Source: Verrucomicrobiota bacterium (GTDB lineage Bacteria > Verrucomicrobiota > Verrucomicrobiia > Opitutales > UBA953). Taken from it: a DNA stretch of 7,125 bases. The DNA is taken from NCBI GenBank assembly GCA_009924535.1, contig RFRI01000064.1, positions 1-7,125 of the forward strand. The letters run 5' to 3'. Shown here in pieces: positions 6,201 through 7,125 of this stretch (within the stretch, counting starts at the first letter, position 1; each line of letters begins with the position of its first letter). The position numbers and the translations under genes were made by a program. The notes under the pieces are model-generated. The model saw nothing but the letters and a program-made list of their open reading frames with translations, was not told the origin of the DNA and ran no database searches.

Positions 6201-7125
6201 TCAGCGGACCCACTTCTTCCAGGCGGGATAATCCTTAGCGAGCAGGTCACGAGCGTATTCGCCGAACCAGCTGTAGCCGTTTCGGCGCTCGGAGCCGATG
6301 TCGGCCAGCTGCGGCTTGGGGATGCCGTCCCGATCGCAGACGTAAGGGGCGCCGGTCTTAAGGTCGTAGAAGCGGGCCCACAGGGCGGGGGCCTTGGGGT
6401 CCGGCACCATGACGAGGTTGGGCTTGCCGTCTTTATCCGTCACTTTGTCGATGCGCTGGCCGGTGACCTTGTGCGCCTCGAACCAGGCGACGGCGCCCTC
6501 GATGGAAGCCCGGATCTCGGGCGTGGGCTTCTCGAGGCTCATGAGCAGGCGGACGATGCCGACCGATTCGCTGCCACTGAAGGAAGGGAGTTCGTAGCTG
6601 CGGGCCTTGGCCGGGGCGAAGGTCTGCTCGTCGTGCTGCGCGCACCAGACGGTCGGCTTGCCGTCGACGACGATCTGGCACTTCAGGATGCAGGCGATAC
6701 CTAGGTCGAAAGCCTTCAGGCACGACGCGCGCGTCTTGGCATCGAGGAAGGCGTAGGTCGTCTCCGTGGCGACCTCGCGCACGAGGCGCAAGACGCGGAC
6801 CATGGCGTCGTCGTTGAAGGTGATGCGGTCGTAGTAGCCTTTGCGCAACGGGAAGAACTGCGGCCAGCCGCCGTTCGGGTATTGCGCCGTGAGCACGTAG
6901 GCGAGGCCGCGGTCGAAGGACTTGCGGTAGGTCTCATCCTTCGTCGCGTTGAGCATGCGCGCCATGAAGCGGAGCTCGTCGACGGTCGCCTTGTTGTCGA
7001 AGGTCGGTATGAGCTTCGCACGGTCACCATCGTAGGCCTTGCTGATGGTGTCGGTGTTCTTCGGCCAGCCGCCGGCGTCGGCCTGGAAGCTGAGGATGAC
7101 GGCCGCGACCTTCTTCGCCTCGGCC
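6201..7125 (-). CDS. Pectate lyase, polysaccharide lyase family 10 (5' end missing)
   Basis: The gene is cut by the window edge. Translation stays open from 7124 down to the TGA at 6201-6203, giving 307 residues, and the start and signal peptide lie outside. I extended it past the internal ATG at 6965 because the upstream residues fit the family: GGWPKNTD (18-25) and TFDNKATVDELRF (41-53). Further PL10 marks are NGGWPQFFPL (84-93), TFNDDAMVRVLR (102-113), AQHDEQTFAPAKARSYELPSFS (162-183) with SES beyond it, ALWARFYDLKTGAPYVCDRDG (about 246-266) and ERRNGYSWFG (278-287). PL10 enzymes fold as a partly helical toroid and cleave de-esterified polygalacturonate by calcium-dependent anti-beta-elimination, with an arginine as base, releasing 4,5-unsaturated oligogalacturonides. 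The conserved Arg and Asp positions I can recognise are present, so it looks active. Export is expected from the family role but not visible here. It is the first visible gene of the block with the cytochrome and DUF1501 proteins. Confidence 0.9.
   Translation of the reverse strand, partial: AEAKKVAAVILSFQADAGGWPKNTDTISKAYDGDRAKLIPTFDNKATVDELRFMARMLNATKDETYRKSFDRGLAYVLTAQYPNGGWPQFFPLRKGYYDRITFNDDAMVRVLRLVREVATETTYAFLDAKTRASCLKAFDLGIACILKCQIVVDGKPTVWCAQHDEQTFAPAKARSYELPSFSGSESVGIVRLLMSLEKPTPEIRASIEGAVAWFEAHKVTGQRIDKVTDKDGKPNLVMVPDPKAPALWARFYDLKTGAPYVCDRDGIPKPQLADIGSERRNGYSWFGEYARDLLAKDYPAWKKWVR

Noticed and set aside
6201..6965. Pectate lyase starting at the internal ATG at 6965
   Set aside because: The frame stays open to the window edge, and the upstream residues include the family motifs GGWPKNTD and TFDNKAT, so the real start lies outside the window.

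Overview
This is GC-rich bacterial DNA, most likely from the PVC group and probably Verrucomicrobiota, with Planctomycetota as the alternative. The argument rests on gene content. A Planctomycete-type cytochrome c protein (PSCyt1-DUF1549-DUF1553) sits directly upstream of a Tat-exported DUF1501 protein, a pairing characteristic of those phyla. A family 10 pectate lyase precedes them. No rRNA, tRNA, CRISPR array, insertion sequence or phage gene is visible.

Layout: positions 1-64 are a short leader. A class I/II aminotransferase runs rightward (65-1216). A 284-bp gap (1217-1500) separates it from a leftward block of three genes that fills the rest of the window. Read in their own direction these are a pectate lyase cut by the right window edge (7125-6201), the cytochrome c/DUF1549/DUF1553 protein (6140-2925) and the DUF1501 protein (2928-1501). 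The pectate lyase and cytochrome genes are 60 bp apart. The cytochrome and DUF1501 genes overlap by 4 bp (ATGA), so the block looks like one transcription unit.

Inferred joint role: the lyase would cleave pectate outside the cytoplasm, and the two exported partners would act in the same compartment. The cytochrome protein has a Sec-type signal peptide and two CxxCH haem motifs, with a LamG/concanavalin-like segment inserted near its C-terminus. The DUF1501 protein has a twin-arginine signal and an alkaline-phosphatase/sulfatase-like metal-site pattern. A dedicated pectin or oligogalacturonide processing unit with a redox component is the most interesting reading, but substrate and chemistry are not shown by the sequence. 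The aminotransferase is a housekeeping-type PLP enzyme with no obvious link to this block.

The gap between the converging genes is the most unusual non-coding stretch. It is a mosaic of tandem heptamers (GCGGTTR, CGGAGAC and a degenerate CAGGTYT array), an 87-bp pair of inverted REP-like hairpins with compensated stems (REPIN-like), a 12-bp perfect palindrome, and a further hairpin next to another GTAGGGCGG head. The 60-bp spacer between the lyase and cytochrome genes holds a 17-bp palindrome and a second small stem that overlaps the likely ribosome binding site.
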